Counted from the stretch's first letter, positions 23,201 to 34,699 are shown. The stretch is 64,000 nt of DNA from Magnolia sinica (GCF_029962835.1 NC_080581.1:26178001-26242000), one strand, 5' to 3'. Notes: a model not told the origin generated them from the letters alone. Numbers and translations are program-made.

Positions 23201-24852
23201 TGTAAGCAGTGATATTACTCTTTACAAGATAGAGATTATGTCAGGTAAATTTGGACTGTTGGTGTCAGATGGGCAACTCAGCATTCTTGAGAAGCTGACC
23301 CGAAATAGCTAAGACAAAGCTATGATGATGACACACATATACATATAGATGGAATGAGTGTTTTCCTTTTTCTTTTTTCTTTTATGTAATTATTGCCACG
23401 GATATTAGTAATATTCTCAAGGCATTGGTATCATCATATCATGATCCTGGTATGAGCACTGCATGAATAATGTTGTGTTTAGTTCATTGCTCTCTGAATT
23501 TGGGTTCCGGTTTTCATGAAACCAAAAATGACAAAAAATATAAAAGAAAAGAAAAGAAAAAGACATGGCACCAATCTCTGCATCAGTGTTTGTAAACGAA
23601 TCTGTCATAGCCTATAAACTTGAAATTCTATGGAATGTGTAGCTACCTGATTGAGAACTTGTCACTAATGATGGCTTATATATATTTGCAGCAAAACCAA
23701 GGACGTTTGTTGGATTGGTTTTCAGCCAAATGCTTTCAGGTTAGACAGAAGTGTCTATGGCCCTCAGACCTGAGAATATGTTTTTATATGTGGGGCAGGC
23801 CCGTGGTGTAGTGATCTAGACTGTTGATCTGATGGCCCATTTTGGAATTGGGAATTTCTAAAAAATCTCACTAATATGACAATGCTAACTGATTGGGAAG
23901 AAGAAACAACAATGGCCTACTTTTTCAGGGAAAAGGCCAGAGATTGGAACAACTGGGATCTTCCAATCTTTTCATGCCTTGTTTTGCATCTAAACAGGGC
24001 TGGCTATTTGGAGATCCTTTTTTTTTTTTTTGACTTTTGCCCCTTTGTTTTTCTAAAGACTAAAAACTTTGATACTAGCAGTGTGCAATGGAGGTTACGC
24101 AGGCACCTAGATTACTTAGAAATTGTGTACGTGGCATACAGGTCATTGAACTGTCCAAATTATGGCCCAGTTTAGATGTATAATGAACAGAAAAGTTATG
24201 CTTGTTTGATCATCTATTGGTTTTGTGCTAAGTTATTTGATGGAAATGATGCCCATGGATCAGTAATCCAGACCATTCATCCATTGCATCCCAGTGGACA
24301 GATTGTGCCCTGAGAATCCCCTGGATTTGTTCCATCCTTTTAGCAACAAATCTGGGACTTCTCTCAATCGGAACTAACCACCTACAGGCACCTATACTGC
24401 TATATGCAGTACAAGGAATTTTTTAGCTCCGTGATGTAAAAAAGGTTTTTTTTTCCTTATCTTTTCCATTTCGTGGCTGAACACCCATACTGCAAATTGT
24501 GGTAGAGGTGCCTGGAGGTTATCAGTTCTCTTCTTTAATTCAGTGTGGGTCACTTGATTCTCCTACTATAGTCCACAAATGGAAATGTTAACATCGTCTC
24601 ACAGTAGATTCTTTTTTTTTTTGCTAGTTATGTTGTTTGTCGAAGATCCTAAAATTTGATATGGGTTACAAGAATTTGCAGCCCCAAACAAATCACTATT
24701 CCAAAATTGAAAGCCTACCTAACGATTTGTAGCCCTAAACAAATCACCAAAGAAGAAACTGACGTATCGACTCACCAATCGAAAGTTTCCCTATGCAGTA
24801 AGTTGTGTACACATATCCCTTTTTATATTCAAGCCATTCCCTTGATTTATGC
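23201..24852. other. CACTA interior without recognised gene
   Basis: Intron-like, T-rich sequence. A short open piece with a GT donor at about 23215-23253 (DITLYKIEIMSG) may be another captured exon, but I do not recognise it. Confidence 0.3.
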
Positions 24853-26939
24853 TGTCACGCCCCAAACCCGGAAATCGGATTCACAGGAATCCCGATCGCC
24901 AAATTCGGTGCCGATAGCCTCCATAATATCCCATTCTCGGCTCCTAGTGTCCAAAAGCTAGATTTCCGATCCTGGGATCCTACAAGGAGGATTTTTTTTT
25001 AAAGTACATTTAACTCATAATAAGCATAACCATAAAATTACCCAATTTACAAAGGCAACATTATCATCACATATCCATTAATATAATCATTTGAGTACAA
25101 TGCTAAAAGGAAATACATAAATTGAAAATCAAGCTCCAGAAGGTCGCTGCACGCTTCCAAGCTCAACACTGCGGCGACCTAACATCACCTGCACGCATCT
25201 ATCGTGCATAAGCTTATAGAAAGCTTAGAGGGTGGTGTAAGTGTGTGCATAAGGTAAGTGCCAAGTAAGCAATATCAGAGTAATCAGAGTAAGAGAAAAT
25301 ACTGATAAACCCATAATCATACTATATCAGAAACACTAGCAAGATCATAAATCATACGAAATCAGAGGAATGCGAAAACATGCTGATAGGCCCATGAATA
25401 CCATCAGTCTTATCCAGGCTATGCGACGCAGAAATATAATGAAAACAATATCATATACTGATGAAGCAATGTAGATCAACTATGCAATGCAGAGACAACA
25501 AGCCAAATATCAGATGCCGCTGATGCAATGCATTATACAAATCCTGATGAGTCCACGAATACCGTCAGTTGTATCTAGGTCATATAAATGCATAAACATA
25601 GTAACCCGAAATGCCATATGCGTCGGATGTAATGCGATATGTGGTGCGAATGGAATGACCATGCTGGAGTGTGAAGTCGGGATGATAGTACGTAGTATCG
25701 CAGGTCACGGGGTCCATCACAAGGGACTTCTATCCAAACCAGTCCCATACCTAAATTTGGATAGTCAGACTCAATGTGATAAACTCCTGATCTCAGGTTA
25801 GTCGCGCGCCCAACCGAAATCCTGGTCATGCGAATGTACACGTAACAAATGGTTGCGCACCATCCGCCCGAGTGGATAGTGAATGAATGAATGAATGAGT
25901 ATGCAATGCCTGCTCAATAAGTCCACATATCAGTATGGTTCCTCTCTGGAAAATCACCGGGGTCTATTACACTCCAAACCAGATTGCCGCCCCATCGCGC
26001 GCAACAAGGTGAGTGGAAGAGACCTCACTATCCGCCTGCCAATATCGGGCCCGGCTCGTCGATAGCGGACCCATTCCTCGAGCTGGTCAGACTCAGCCTA
26101 GCATTGTCCCCTCCTCTCGGGCAGGTAAGGTCGTACCCCCTTCCAACCGACCACGACACAGTGGGAGACGCGGCCTAACGGTATACGGCCCTCATGCGCT
26201 TATGCATCCACTCGGTCTAGACGTTGGAGCAACCTCTGGAACCAAGAGGGTTTAGGGACTTTCACCCAGGGATATCTATAGCACCCCATGTAGAACAGAT
26301 TTTCGGTGTCCTGTCTGGCCATCTACGATATGCCTGTGGAGGCTACAACCCTGATGTCGCTAGGGCTCACAATGCAAGATGCATGAGTCATACAATCCAG
26401 TCATGCATCAACTCTGCGCATACCGTGCACTCATGTAAGATAACCTCCGCCTATCAGGGAGTCTCATAACAATCTGCCTAATGAAATATGCAATGGTCAA
26501 CCACATCTCATAACAAACATGCAGATGATGCGTATGGGCATGTTTTATAATGCTATGCAATCACATACTTATAATCGGTATCAATGACCGACATCGAAAA
26601 TCGACCTCGATAATGTGGACATTTAACCAACATTGCCCCTGAGGAATGGCCTTCATAGATCCTAACATATAGTGGACCCATGACCTCTCACAAGGGTTAA
26701 ATATACAACACCATGGGCCTCACTTAAGAGCCATATATACACAACAGGTGGGCCCTGCTCATGGGTTTCAAATACATGACCTCTGGGCCCTACACTCCTT
26801 CAGCGACATCATCTCACGATCGCGGGCCTAATACATATCACAATGGCCTTGCCCATAGGCCACGAATACACCACAACGGGCCTTGCCCATGGGCCATGAA
26901 TATATCACATTAGACCTCAACTATGGTTCACATATACAT

Positions 26940-27670
26940 CATAAAAGTCTCGACAATCGGAATCGGCTTTGATGCTCGATCTCAACAATCGGGATCGATC
27001 GATAATCAGAATCGGTAAACCGGTCACGATAATCAGCCTCGATCGCTAATCCGAATCGGCAAATCGGTCACAACAATCGGATAGATAGATAATCAGGATC
27101 GGTAAATCGGTCATGATAACTGAGATCGATCGATAATCAAAGTCGGCAAATCAGTCACGACAATCGGATTGATCGATACTCAGAATCGGCAAATCGGTCA
27201 CGACAATCGGATCAATTGATAATCAGAATTGGCAAATCGGTCACGACAACCGGATCAATCGATAATCAAAATCGGCAAATCGGTCACGACAATCGGATCA
27301 ATCGATAATCAGAATCGGCAAATCGATCACAACAATCAAATAGATCGATAATCAGAATCGGTAAATCGGTCACGATAACTGGGATCGATCGATAATCAAA
27401 GTCAGTAAATCGGTCACGATAATCAGCCTCGATCGCTAATCAGAATCGGTAAATCGGTCACGATAATCGGATCGATCGATAATCAGAATCGGCAAATCGG
27501 TCACGACAACCGGATCAATCGATAATCAGAATTGGCAAATCGGTCACGACAATCGAATCAATCGATAATCAGAATCGGCAAATTGGTCACAACAATCAGA
27601 TAGATCGGCAATCAGAGTCGGTAAATCGGTCACGATAACTGGGATCGATCGATAATCAAAATCGGTAAAC
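26940..27670. repeat. 43-bp ATCGATCGAT satellite, copy B
   Basis: About 17 units of GATCGATAATCAGAATCGG followed by CAAATCGGTCACGACAATCG. This is the longest array of the four LTR copies. Variants (CGATCGCTAATC, AACTGGGATCGATCG) recur, suggesting two- or four-unit higher-order blocks. Confidence 0.88.
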
Positions 27671-27689
27671 AAGACCTAAGGGAAGGTCA

Positions 27690-28570
27690 TAATGTGGACA
27701 TCCAACCATCATTGCCCATCAATGTGGTCATTTAACCAACATTGCTCCCAAGGAGTGGCCCACATAGAGCCATACGCATAGTGGGCCCATGACCTTACAT
27801 AAGGGCCTAATATACATCGCCATGGGCCTCACTCATGGGCCATAAGTGTATCACAATGGGCCACGCCCATGGGCCTCGAGTACATCACAATGGGCTGGAA
27901 AATACATGTCATTGGGCCTTACTAAATGGGCCGAAAATACATCAAAATGGGTCACGACTTATAGCTTAAATACATCTCCATGGGCCATGACCCATGGGCC
28001 TTAGTACATCATGATGGGTCGCAACCCATGGGCCTCAAATACATCAAGTGGGCCGCATCGACGGACCGCACCAACGGGCCTCATATACACAAGGGTGGGC
28101 CCTGCACATGGGCCTTAAATATATAACATGTGGACCCTCCACATGGGCCTTATATACATCAAGTGGGCTACAACAACGGACCATAAACAAATCAAAGGTG
28201 GGTCTCACAGATGGGCCACAAACATATCAAAGGTGGGCCTCACAGATGGGCCATAACTACATCAAGATGGGCCTCATACACATACCAAGGTGGGCCTCAA
28301 TGGACGGCCATAAATAAATCAAAATGGGCCCCATACATATACCAAGGTGGGCCTAAACAACGGGCTTGATACACATCAAGGTGGGCCTCAATAACGAGCC
28401 TTGAATACATCACAATGGGTCTCAACCCACGGGCCCCAAATACATCACAATGGGCCTCAACCCATGGGCCCTAATACATCACAATGGGCCACATCACATG
28501 GGCTTTATATATCTTAAATGGACCACACCAATTGGGCCCCATGCATACCAAATGGGCCACACCCAAATAT
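27690..28570. repeat. GGGCC-rich tandem repeats, copy B
   Basis: About 25 loose units of ATGGGCCTCAAATACATCA type (30-40 bp), each with a palindromic GGGCC(A/T)T..ATGGGCC core. Confidence 0.75.
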
Positions 28571-28579
28571 AAGTGGAGA

Positions 28580-29400
28580 TAGTGATTTTTCCACCATTAA
28601 GGATTCCCAGAGCCCACACTAACATTTATTTTCTATCCAATCTGGTCAAAAGGTCACGCAAACCTGGATTAAGAGGAAAACACCTTTCCTACTAATCCAA
28701 ACTTTTGTGACAACAAAAGGATTTCAATGGCAGGGACTCAATCCCCACTATTATTTGCAACGTGGTCCACTTGATCCTAAATCTGCCTCATTCTTTAGCT
28801 CATGCCCAAAAATGAGCTTTCCAAATGGTTGGAAGGCTTGGGTGCAACACATGCATCATGATGGATCCCATAGATGGATGGATCTGGCTCATTCTTTAGC
28901 TCATACCCAATAATGAGCTTGCAAAATGGATCGATGGCTTGGATGCAACACATGCATCATGGTGGGGTCCAATACGCATCCAACAGCCAGCAAAATGGCC
29001 GGACGGTTTGAATGAAACACATACATTACCGTGCGATCCACCGTCCGCCTGGACGGTGGCAATAAAGTGCATGCATCAATGTGGTTTCCACTTGGGGCCC
29101 ACCATGATGCTCAATTGCAATCCAACCCGTTGGTAAGGTCAGGCGGACCTGGATGAAAACGAAAGACAAATTCCACCTTGATCCAAGACTTATGTGGACC
29201 CAAGAATAGGTTTCAATGGCAAACAATACAACCCACTGTTTCTTCTGATGTGGGTCACCTGAGCCTTGAGTGTTGCTGAAATTTGGAGGGGGCCTACTGA
29301 TGGAGGTGGCCCACCATATGAACGGGTTGGATGGAAAATATACATCAGGGTGGGGCCCACGGCTGGGACCGTGGGTCCCTGCCAATCGACCGCCCGCCCG
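28580..29400. repeat. MITE-like dispersed-repeat core within LTR copy B
   Basis: Two copies of the magnoliid-type core (TCCAATCTGGTCA.AAGGTCA, ACCTGGAT.AA..GAAAAC, CAAAAGGATTTCAATGG). Homologous segments lie at 50900-51100 / 52050-52330 (copy C) and 57700-57950 / 58760-59050 (copy D), so these were part of the LTR before it spread. Confidence 0.6.
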
Positions 29401-30001
29401 CTGGTGCAGGCGCTGTCAGCGCGTCTGACAGCAGCAGCAGCTGTATGTTATGGTTATTTTTTTTTTTTTTTTGAAATTACAAGAAACTGCAGTTTTGCAT
29501 GTGTGGGGCCCGTATCAGTGGAATCTAACCCTGCTGTTGGGTCCCATGGCTTAATACAAGGCAAACGAGCCCAATATTGAATATATTTTGATGAATAGAC
29601 ATAGTAGGTGATTTTTCAACGGTAACCACTACAGTTCCTCATGCAATGGCCCACCAGATACTCAGATCAGCTTCATTTTTTGGCTCAATGGCTAAAATGA
29701 ACCCGAGAATGGAATGGACGGTTTGGATTAGGTCCATACATCAACATGGGGCCTGCATAAGCTGCCAACCCCAAAGCTTGAACCAAGCTTATATCTTTGT
29801 GCTGTCTTGACAGCAACTACTCCATCATTCCATGCTTCACTGACGTCCAGCGTCCTGGACGGTTTTGGATGCAACACATGTTCAGGTGGGCCCCACCTTC
29901 ACACGTACGGTTTAGGTGGGCCACCATATGCATGGATGGTGTGGATAAAACATTCATCAAGGTGGGGTCCATCCAAGTGGGCCACACATCACATAAAAAT
30001 G

Positions 30002-30005
<4 letters not shown>

Positions 30006-30040
<35 letters not shown>

Positions 30041-30082
30041 GCCACACATCCCGTAAAAATGAAAAGAGAGAGAGAGAGAGAA
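30006..30082. repeat. (GA)n tract duplicated with its flank
   Basis: GGGCCACACATC..GTAAAAATGAAAAG followed by (AG)n occurs twice in tandem (29978-30036 and 30038-30082). Confidence 0.8.
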
Positions 30083-30966
30083 GCACCCACCTCTAGATCA
30101 ACTCATTCTTTAATCCTTCGGGTCTTCAAGCCTCCAAGGATCCTTTTCAACGGTGGAGATGGGCTTCTAATGGCAGGATTGAAGGGGATCTAAGGTGTAA
30201 GAGGGCTAGCCATGGAGATGGGTTGGGACGTCCATGGCTCTAGCAAAGGTTGGAGAATAAGGAAGAAAGAGGGAGGGAGAGAGAGATAAGAGAGAGAGAG
30301 GTTATTATGGCTTGTCATAATGGTGTAAGGCCATCATTAATGCCTAGGTAAGGGTAGATGTTGACTTTTGGGGAAAAGGTGAAGGAATGATTACCTAGCA
30401 CATCACCCCATAAAGGCTTAGAAAATTGAGTCATTGCAATAGGTGGGTCCCGCAACGTGCAGTCAACAGTCATTACAATGCGTGGGCCATCACTAGTCAT
30501 CCGAGCGTTGCATTGACGCACGAGACGCGGCATTGGAACCGTGGCGATAATACGGTCATGACGGTATAAGTTTCGACTCGAGCCGACTCAAATATACTTG
30601 ACACAACTTAAGATCGCGCGCATATGCCAATAACGGATCGCGGGTCGCTGGAATTCAACCGGAAGGACCGTAGAAGCCTACGGAACGATACAGTCTAGGA
30701 CACGAGCTTTACATATGCAAAACTAGGCTACCCAAAATTTATGGACAACTCCCATTGCCTTTGATCTGCTAGAACTAGCATGTGTGGATTGGAAAAAGTG
30801 TGAATGCACTTGGCGTAATTAGTAGCGATGAGGATCTCCCACAATATTGATAAAACTCTATAAAATAGGAAATAACTCAAATTATTATCATAATATGTTG
30901 TGTACTCTCATAGATCTTACAATCAGACTATCAGTATTAATTGGACATGACTCCATTTACATTCAG

Positions 30967-31563
30967 CATCAAACTGGCTGCAGTCGCTTCTCGTAAGGAA
31001 CACATAAATCTGGAGCAATGGCTGAACGAAAATTTGAGCACATACAAGGATACTTTTTTTGAGGTGATTCACATACTTTATTTCATTGCCACGGTATGAA
31101 TGAACTTGTCCTCAATATATGCTGCATTTTTTTCCTCTTAAAGCTTCTTGAACATGAAAATGTTTAAAGTCCACTCATGGACATGTCTTTCTTTCTTTTT
31201 TCCCAGGATTGCCTCAAGTTCTTAAAAGAAATACCTTCTGCAGCAACAAATGATGCATCTGCCAATCCTTTTCAACATTCTAGCTCTGTCATGAATCTTT
31301 ATCTAGAGACAAGTTCTACTCTTTTGAAGGTTTTTGCTTCCAAAATTTCTTTTTCTATTATCTATACACAGCGTCATAGAGAACTATTATGCATATTGTA
31401 GTTTACATGAATATTTCACAGGTCCTTCAAGCCCACTCTGGCCAGCTTATCTCCCACCAACTTTCTGAGGAATTGAGAAGGTTGCAGGCATCATCTGTGC
31501 ATGCTAATCCAAGATTGCAAAATGGTGGAGGTACAAATTCATCAACACATGATGCATCATATC
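30967..31563 (+). pseudogene. NOT1: CCR4-NOT complex scaffold CNOT1, three-exon fragment
   Basis: Exon 1 (30967-31063) encodes KLAAVASRKEHINLEQWLNE then NLSTYKDTFFE and ends at a GT. Exon 2 (31207-31329) encodes DCLKFLKEIPSAATNDASAN, PFQHSSSVMNLYLETSSTLL, K. Exon 3 (31422 to about 31563) encodes VLQAHSGQLISHQLSEELRR, LQASSVHANPRLQNGGG. This matches the plant CNOT1 scaffold of the mRNA deadenylase in order and spacing, including 'ARKEHINLEQWLNNNLSTYKD'. All AG/GT borders are intact, so it is a genomic capture. CNOT1 has some 2400 residues; about 120 are here. It lies just right of LTR copy B, inside the CACTA element. Confidence 0.85.
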
Positions 31564-31711
31564 TGATTATTCACTGGCCTCTTTAGATCAACAGAAAATA
31601 ATCTTTTTTAGCATCTCTTGTCCAAACACAATTCAAAAAGTATGATTATTCACTGGCCCTTTACTCACTGTTGAAGCGTATGTTTGTTAAGTTGCACTAT
31701 TTGTCATGCAG

Positions 31712-31790
31712 CACATTGCGAACCTTGCTGGGAACAAAACTCTAGTTTTGCCTGTGCCTGCATTTAACGTCATCAATGGAGGATCACATG
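31712..31790 (+). pseudogene. ENO: Enolase exon fragment
   Basis: After an AG at 31710-31711 the frame reads [20 protein letters not shown] followed by INGGSH, then a GT. '[29 protein letters not shown]' is a universal enolase signature of cytosolic glycolysis. Only 26 residues remain. A second weaker echo of TNLVGNRTR type lies at 31812-31845, suggesting a local partial duplication. Confidence 0.88.
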
Positions 31791-31939
31791 GTTTCACTGT
31801 CAACCTGAATTTTACGAACCTTGTTGGGAACAGAACTCGGTACAGGTAGATTGTCAATTACTATTTTATTTCCCATCTTGAAGATTTCATTCATCTCAAT
31901 GCATGTTATCTTTTTCTCTCCATAGGACATGTTTCCGAG

Positions 31940-32186
31940 GGTGTAAAACCCAAAGGCAGGGGAGCTTCGAAGAAGGCTCCTGCTAGAAAGGTGTGTTTAC
32001 AAATCCTGAAACATCTTATTTCCCAAGTATCTCCCTGTTTTTGTGGACTTCTCATTGCCTTTTTGGTTTGGGTCTTTCAACAGAAAATGCCGACTGCCGT
32101 TGATAGTGAAGAGGAAGATGATAAGGTGCTCAAGCTGAAAGAACAACTGGCAACATATAACATTAATTCTCCTTCAGATCAAACAG
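31940..32186 (+). pseudogene. TOP2: Probable DNA topoisomerase II C-terminal fragment
   Basis: Exon 1 (31940-31990) encodes GVKPKGRGASKKAPARK and ends at GTGTGT. After a short intron, exon 2 (32084-32186) encodes KMPTAVDSEEEDDKVLKLKE followed by QLATYNINSPSDQT, then GTATAT. A basic stretch followed by an acidic (D/E)nDVL.LK.RLA.YN..SSP stretch is typical of the plant topoisomerase II C-terminus. This tail is variable, so the assignment is moderate. Confidence 0.55.
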
Positions 32187-32384
32187 GTATATGATCATCC
32201 ATGTGCAGTAAGCTTTCGAATCAAAGTGAAGCTGAGAATAGGGTGTTAGTTGATTGCAAATTGATAACCAGTAGATGCACATCCATGGAGTTTTTGCTTG
32301 CGCTTGTTGAGAAGTTATTTAGCTGTGAGAAGGCATTGGATCTTGTTGTTAATGAGAACTTTAAATAGACATATAACTATTATG

Positions 32385-32475
32385 TTGGCATTGTGTATGA
32401 TTGAATGGAAATGAATGATTGTGTTTGATTGAATGAATGAATGATTGTGTTTGATTGAATGAATGAATGATTTAG
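32385..32475. repeat. GAATGAATGATTGTGTTTGATT minisatellite
   Basis: Two to three tandem units of about 35 bp built from TGAATGAATGAATGATT and GTGTTTGATT. Confidence 0.8.
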
Positions 32476-32559
32476 CCATGAATTGGATCTTGCTTATATG
32501 AGTTATCAGGGTGTACTACATTGGTAAGAGCTGCCATTACAAATTAAATTTTTATTAAC

Positions 32560-33028
32560 AATAGGCATTAGCTACGGCTATTAACCGTAGTACTTTATTG
32601 AACACCGTAGCTCTTGCTAAATTTAGCCTTTTGCTACGGTTCTCATTCTACTTTTAGCTACAGATAAAATCCATAGCTGTATATAATTTTAACCTACGGA
32701 CAATATTGCTACGGATTTAATTCGTACCTATAGTTTAATTAGCTACGGCTATTAACCGTAGCCTGTTTCTACAAACTGTAGTTATTGCTAATTTAAGCCA
32801 ATTGCTATGGTTCGTTGTCAACTTTTAGCTACAGATATAATCCGTAGCTGTAAATACTTTAGCGCTACAGAAGAAACGGCTATGGATTTAATCCGTATCC
32901 ATTATATCTATAGCTACGGATTGTATCCGTAGCCATAGCTTTTAGACCTATGGCTACAACACCAATGGCTACGGTCGTGCTACAGATCTTAATCGTAGCC
33001 ATAGGCTTTTAGCTACGGTTTTTAGCTG
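32560..33028. repeat. CACTA right sub-terminal repeats
   Basis: At least 12 copies of TAGCTACGG(A/T)TT or CCGTAGC in both orientations, able to form hairpins. They are the probable transposase-binding array; the left side has only a few. Confidence 0.85.
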
Positions 33029-33055
33029 TAGCCTTTGGCCCATTTTCTGGTAGTG
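33029..33055 (-). repeat. CACTA right terminal inverted repeat
   Basis: The complement reads CACTACCAGAAAATGGGCC and then AAAGGCTA, pairing with 17949-17975. The flanking AAC is the target duplication. Confidence 0.88.
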
Positions 33056-33059
33056 AACA

Positions 33060-33760
33060 CACATTGCGTCCTACCATGCCGTATCCAGTTAGCAATGACA
33101 TAGTGAATGTATTTAGTTTATCCACACTGTCAATCCATTTTTCTAGATCATTTTAGTGGTGGAGCCCAAAATTAAAGCATGTCCAAAGCTCAAGTGGACC
33201 ATACCACAGGAAACAGTGGGAAAAATGATTTCCACTGTTGAAATCTTCCTATTGCCTATAGTGATTTTTATTTGTCATCTAACCTGTTCAATAGATCACA
33301 AATACATGGATAAAGGGAAAACTAAAATATCAACTTGATCCAAAACTTCAGTGGCTTCCCAAAAATTTTCAATGGTAGACGTTCAGTTTATACTATTTCC
33401 TATGATGTGGTCCACTTTAGATTTTTATAGGCTTCATTTTTGAGCTTATGTAATAAAACTATATGTTAAAATGGATGGATGGAGTGGATAAAATGAATAA
33501 ATCATGGTGGACCCTACAGGATTTACTCAGTACACTTAGGGTATAAGGGGCCCTATAGGGCTTAAAAAAATATATGTGTTCTATCTAAGTTGTCTATATA
33601 TTTTGAAATATTATTATAGGGAATGAAACCAAAAATCATCTAGATCGAAGGCTAAAGTAGACCATATGGTAGGAAACATGGAGATTAAATCACATGTGTG
33701 GATATAATAAATATATCATAGTGGGCCCAATAATACTTGGTGTCCTCACCGTATGACGTC
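33060..33760. repeat. Magnoliid-type dispersed repeat copies
   Basis: A degenerate MITE-like core (CAAGTGGACCATACCACAGG, ..CAACTTGATCCAAAACTTC..) and a shorter second piece at 33600-33740. No genes. Confidence 0.55.
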
Positions 33761-33765
33761 CAAGA

Positions 33766-34297
33766 GGGAAACGAATTGGCTACGCCCCTTACACCAGACC
33801 CGTGGCTGGTAGTCGGTGCTCTATGGGTCCCATATATGTTTCATCCATGCCGTCCATCCATTTTTACATGTCATATTAGGGCTTGATACCAAAAATGAGA
33901 GGGATATAAATCTCAGGTGGACCACACCACATGAAAACAATAGTGATTGGATATCCACCATTAAAACCCTCCTAAGGCCCACTGTACTTTTTATTTGACA
34001 TCTAATGTGTTGATTAGGTCATACAGGCCCAGATGAAGGGAAAAAAATATCAAATTGATCCAAAACTTTATATGCCCCTAAAAGGTTTTTTAATGGTCGA
34101 TGCTCATTCAACATTGTTTCCTATAATGTGGTCCAGTTGAGATTGGGAAATACCTCATTTTTTGTCTCATACAATAAAATGATATGGAAAAATAGATGGA
34201 TGGCAGGGATGAAACACATACATCATGGTGGGGCCCATAGAGCACCGACCACCAGCCCTTGGCGCTGGTGTCAGCGCGAGTAGCCAATCGGTTTCCT
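33766..34297. mobile_element. Foldback MITE with long imperfect terminal inverted repeats
   Basis: The left arm GGGAAACGAATTGGCTAC..ACCAGAC..GGCTGGTAGTCGGTGCTCTA pairs with the right arm, whose complement reads GGAAACCGATTGGCTAC..ACCAGCG..GGCTGGTGGTCGGTGCTCTA. Arms are about 80-90 bp with small gaps. The middle is the common magnoliid-type core. I cannot see a clean target duplication, so the superfamily is unassigned. Confidence 0.7.
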
Positions 34298-34309
34298 GAG
34301 AGAGACTTC

Positions 34310-34342
34310 AAGTCTCTCTCTCTCTATCCTCTCTCACTCTCT

Positions 34343-34378
<36 letters not shown>

Positions 34379-34510
34379 CGCACCCTCGCTCTCTCTCGGT
34401 CCTCTCTTAACCGCACCCTCTCTCTCTGTCTGTCTGTCTCTCTCGGTGCTCTCTCTCTCGCGCACCCTCTCTCTCTCTCGGTCCTCTCTCAACCGCTCTG
34501 TGGTTCCATA
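34310..34510. repeat. CT-rich low-complexity tract
   Basis: CTCTCT runs with interspersed CGCACCCTCTCTC and CTCTCGGTCCTCTC units. It could be a captured 5' leader of the fragment cluster that follows. The open frames are low complexity. Confidence 0.7.
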
Positions 34511-34699
34511 CAGCCCCAGGCACATAGGTATATCTCCATGCCGTGTCACATTCAATCCGCTCTCGGTCCATTCGCTTAGAAAACAGCTCTCGGTTCTTTC
34601 ACTTTGAAAACTGCGGCCCTGGTTAATAGCTCAGTGATGAGTCTCCGACCATGGGGCCACCTCGAGGTACGTGTTGCATATCTATGTTGTCCATCCATT

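Larger units (their letters stand above)
24853..30713 (-). mobile_element. Giant solo LTR, copy B (5.86 kb)
   Basis: On the minus strand it starts TGTAAAGCTCGTGTCCTAG (30713) and ends GGGTTTGGGGCGTGACA (24853). A perfect 5-bp duplication TATGC flanks it (24848-24852, 30714-30718). Its block order matches copies C and D: unique part, 43-bp satellite, GGGCC repeats, MITE-like core, GA tract, and a CpG-rich end. No internal domain or second LTR is present, so it is a solo LTR left by recombination. It is nested inside the CACTA element and so is younger than it. Confidence 0.88.
17949..33055. mobile_element. Non-autonomous gene-capturing CACTA (En/Spm) transposon
   Basis: The left end is CACTACCAAAAAAACG and the right end is the inverted CACTACCAGAAAATGG. 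Both are followed inward by CAAAGGCTA and repeated AGCTACGG..CCGTAGC sub-terminal motifs (17980-18070 and 32560-33030). A 3-bp target duplication AAC flanks it (17946-17948 and 33056-33058), as expected for CACTA elements. Removing the nested solo LTR and one copy of its target duplication leaves about 9.2 kb. No transposase is visible, so it depends on a helper. The interior holds exon fragments of ATP-citrate lyase B and a Q-rich protein (minus strand), and of hydroxypyruvate reductase, an ELMO protein, CNOT1, enolase and a topoisomerase II-like protein (plus strand), several with introns and splice sites. The fragments were thus taken from genomic DNA. Confidence 0.88.

Noticed and set aside
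26940..27670. Regular repeats with spacing that might suggest a CRISPR array
   Set aside because: The units are contiguous and degenerate with no unique spacers, there are no cas genes, and the context is a plant LTR. It is a satellite.
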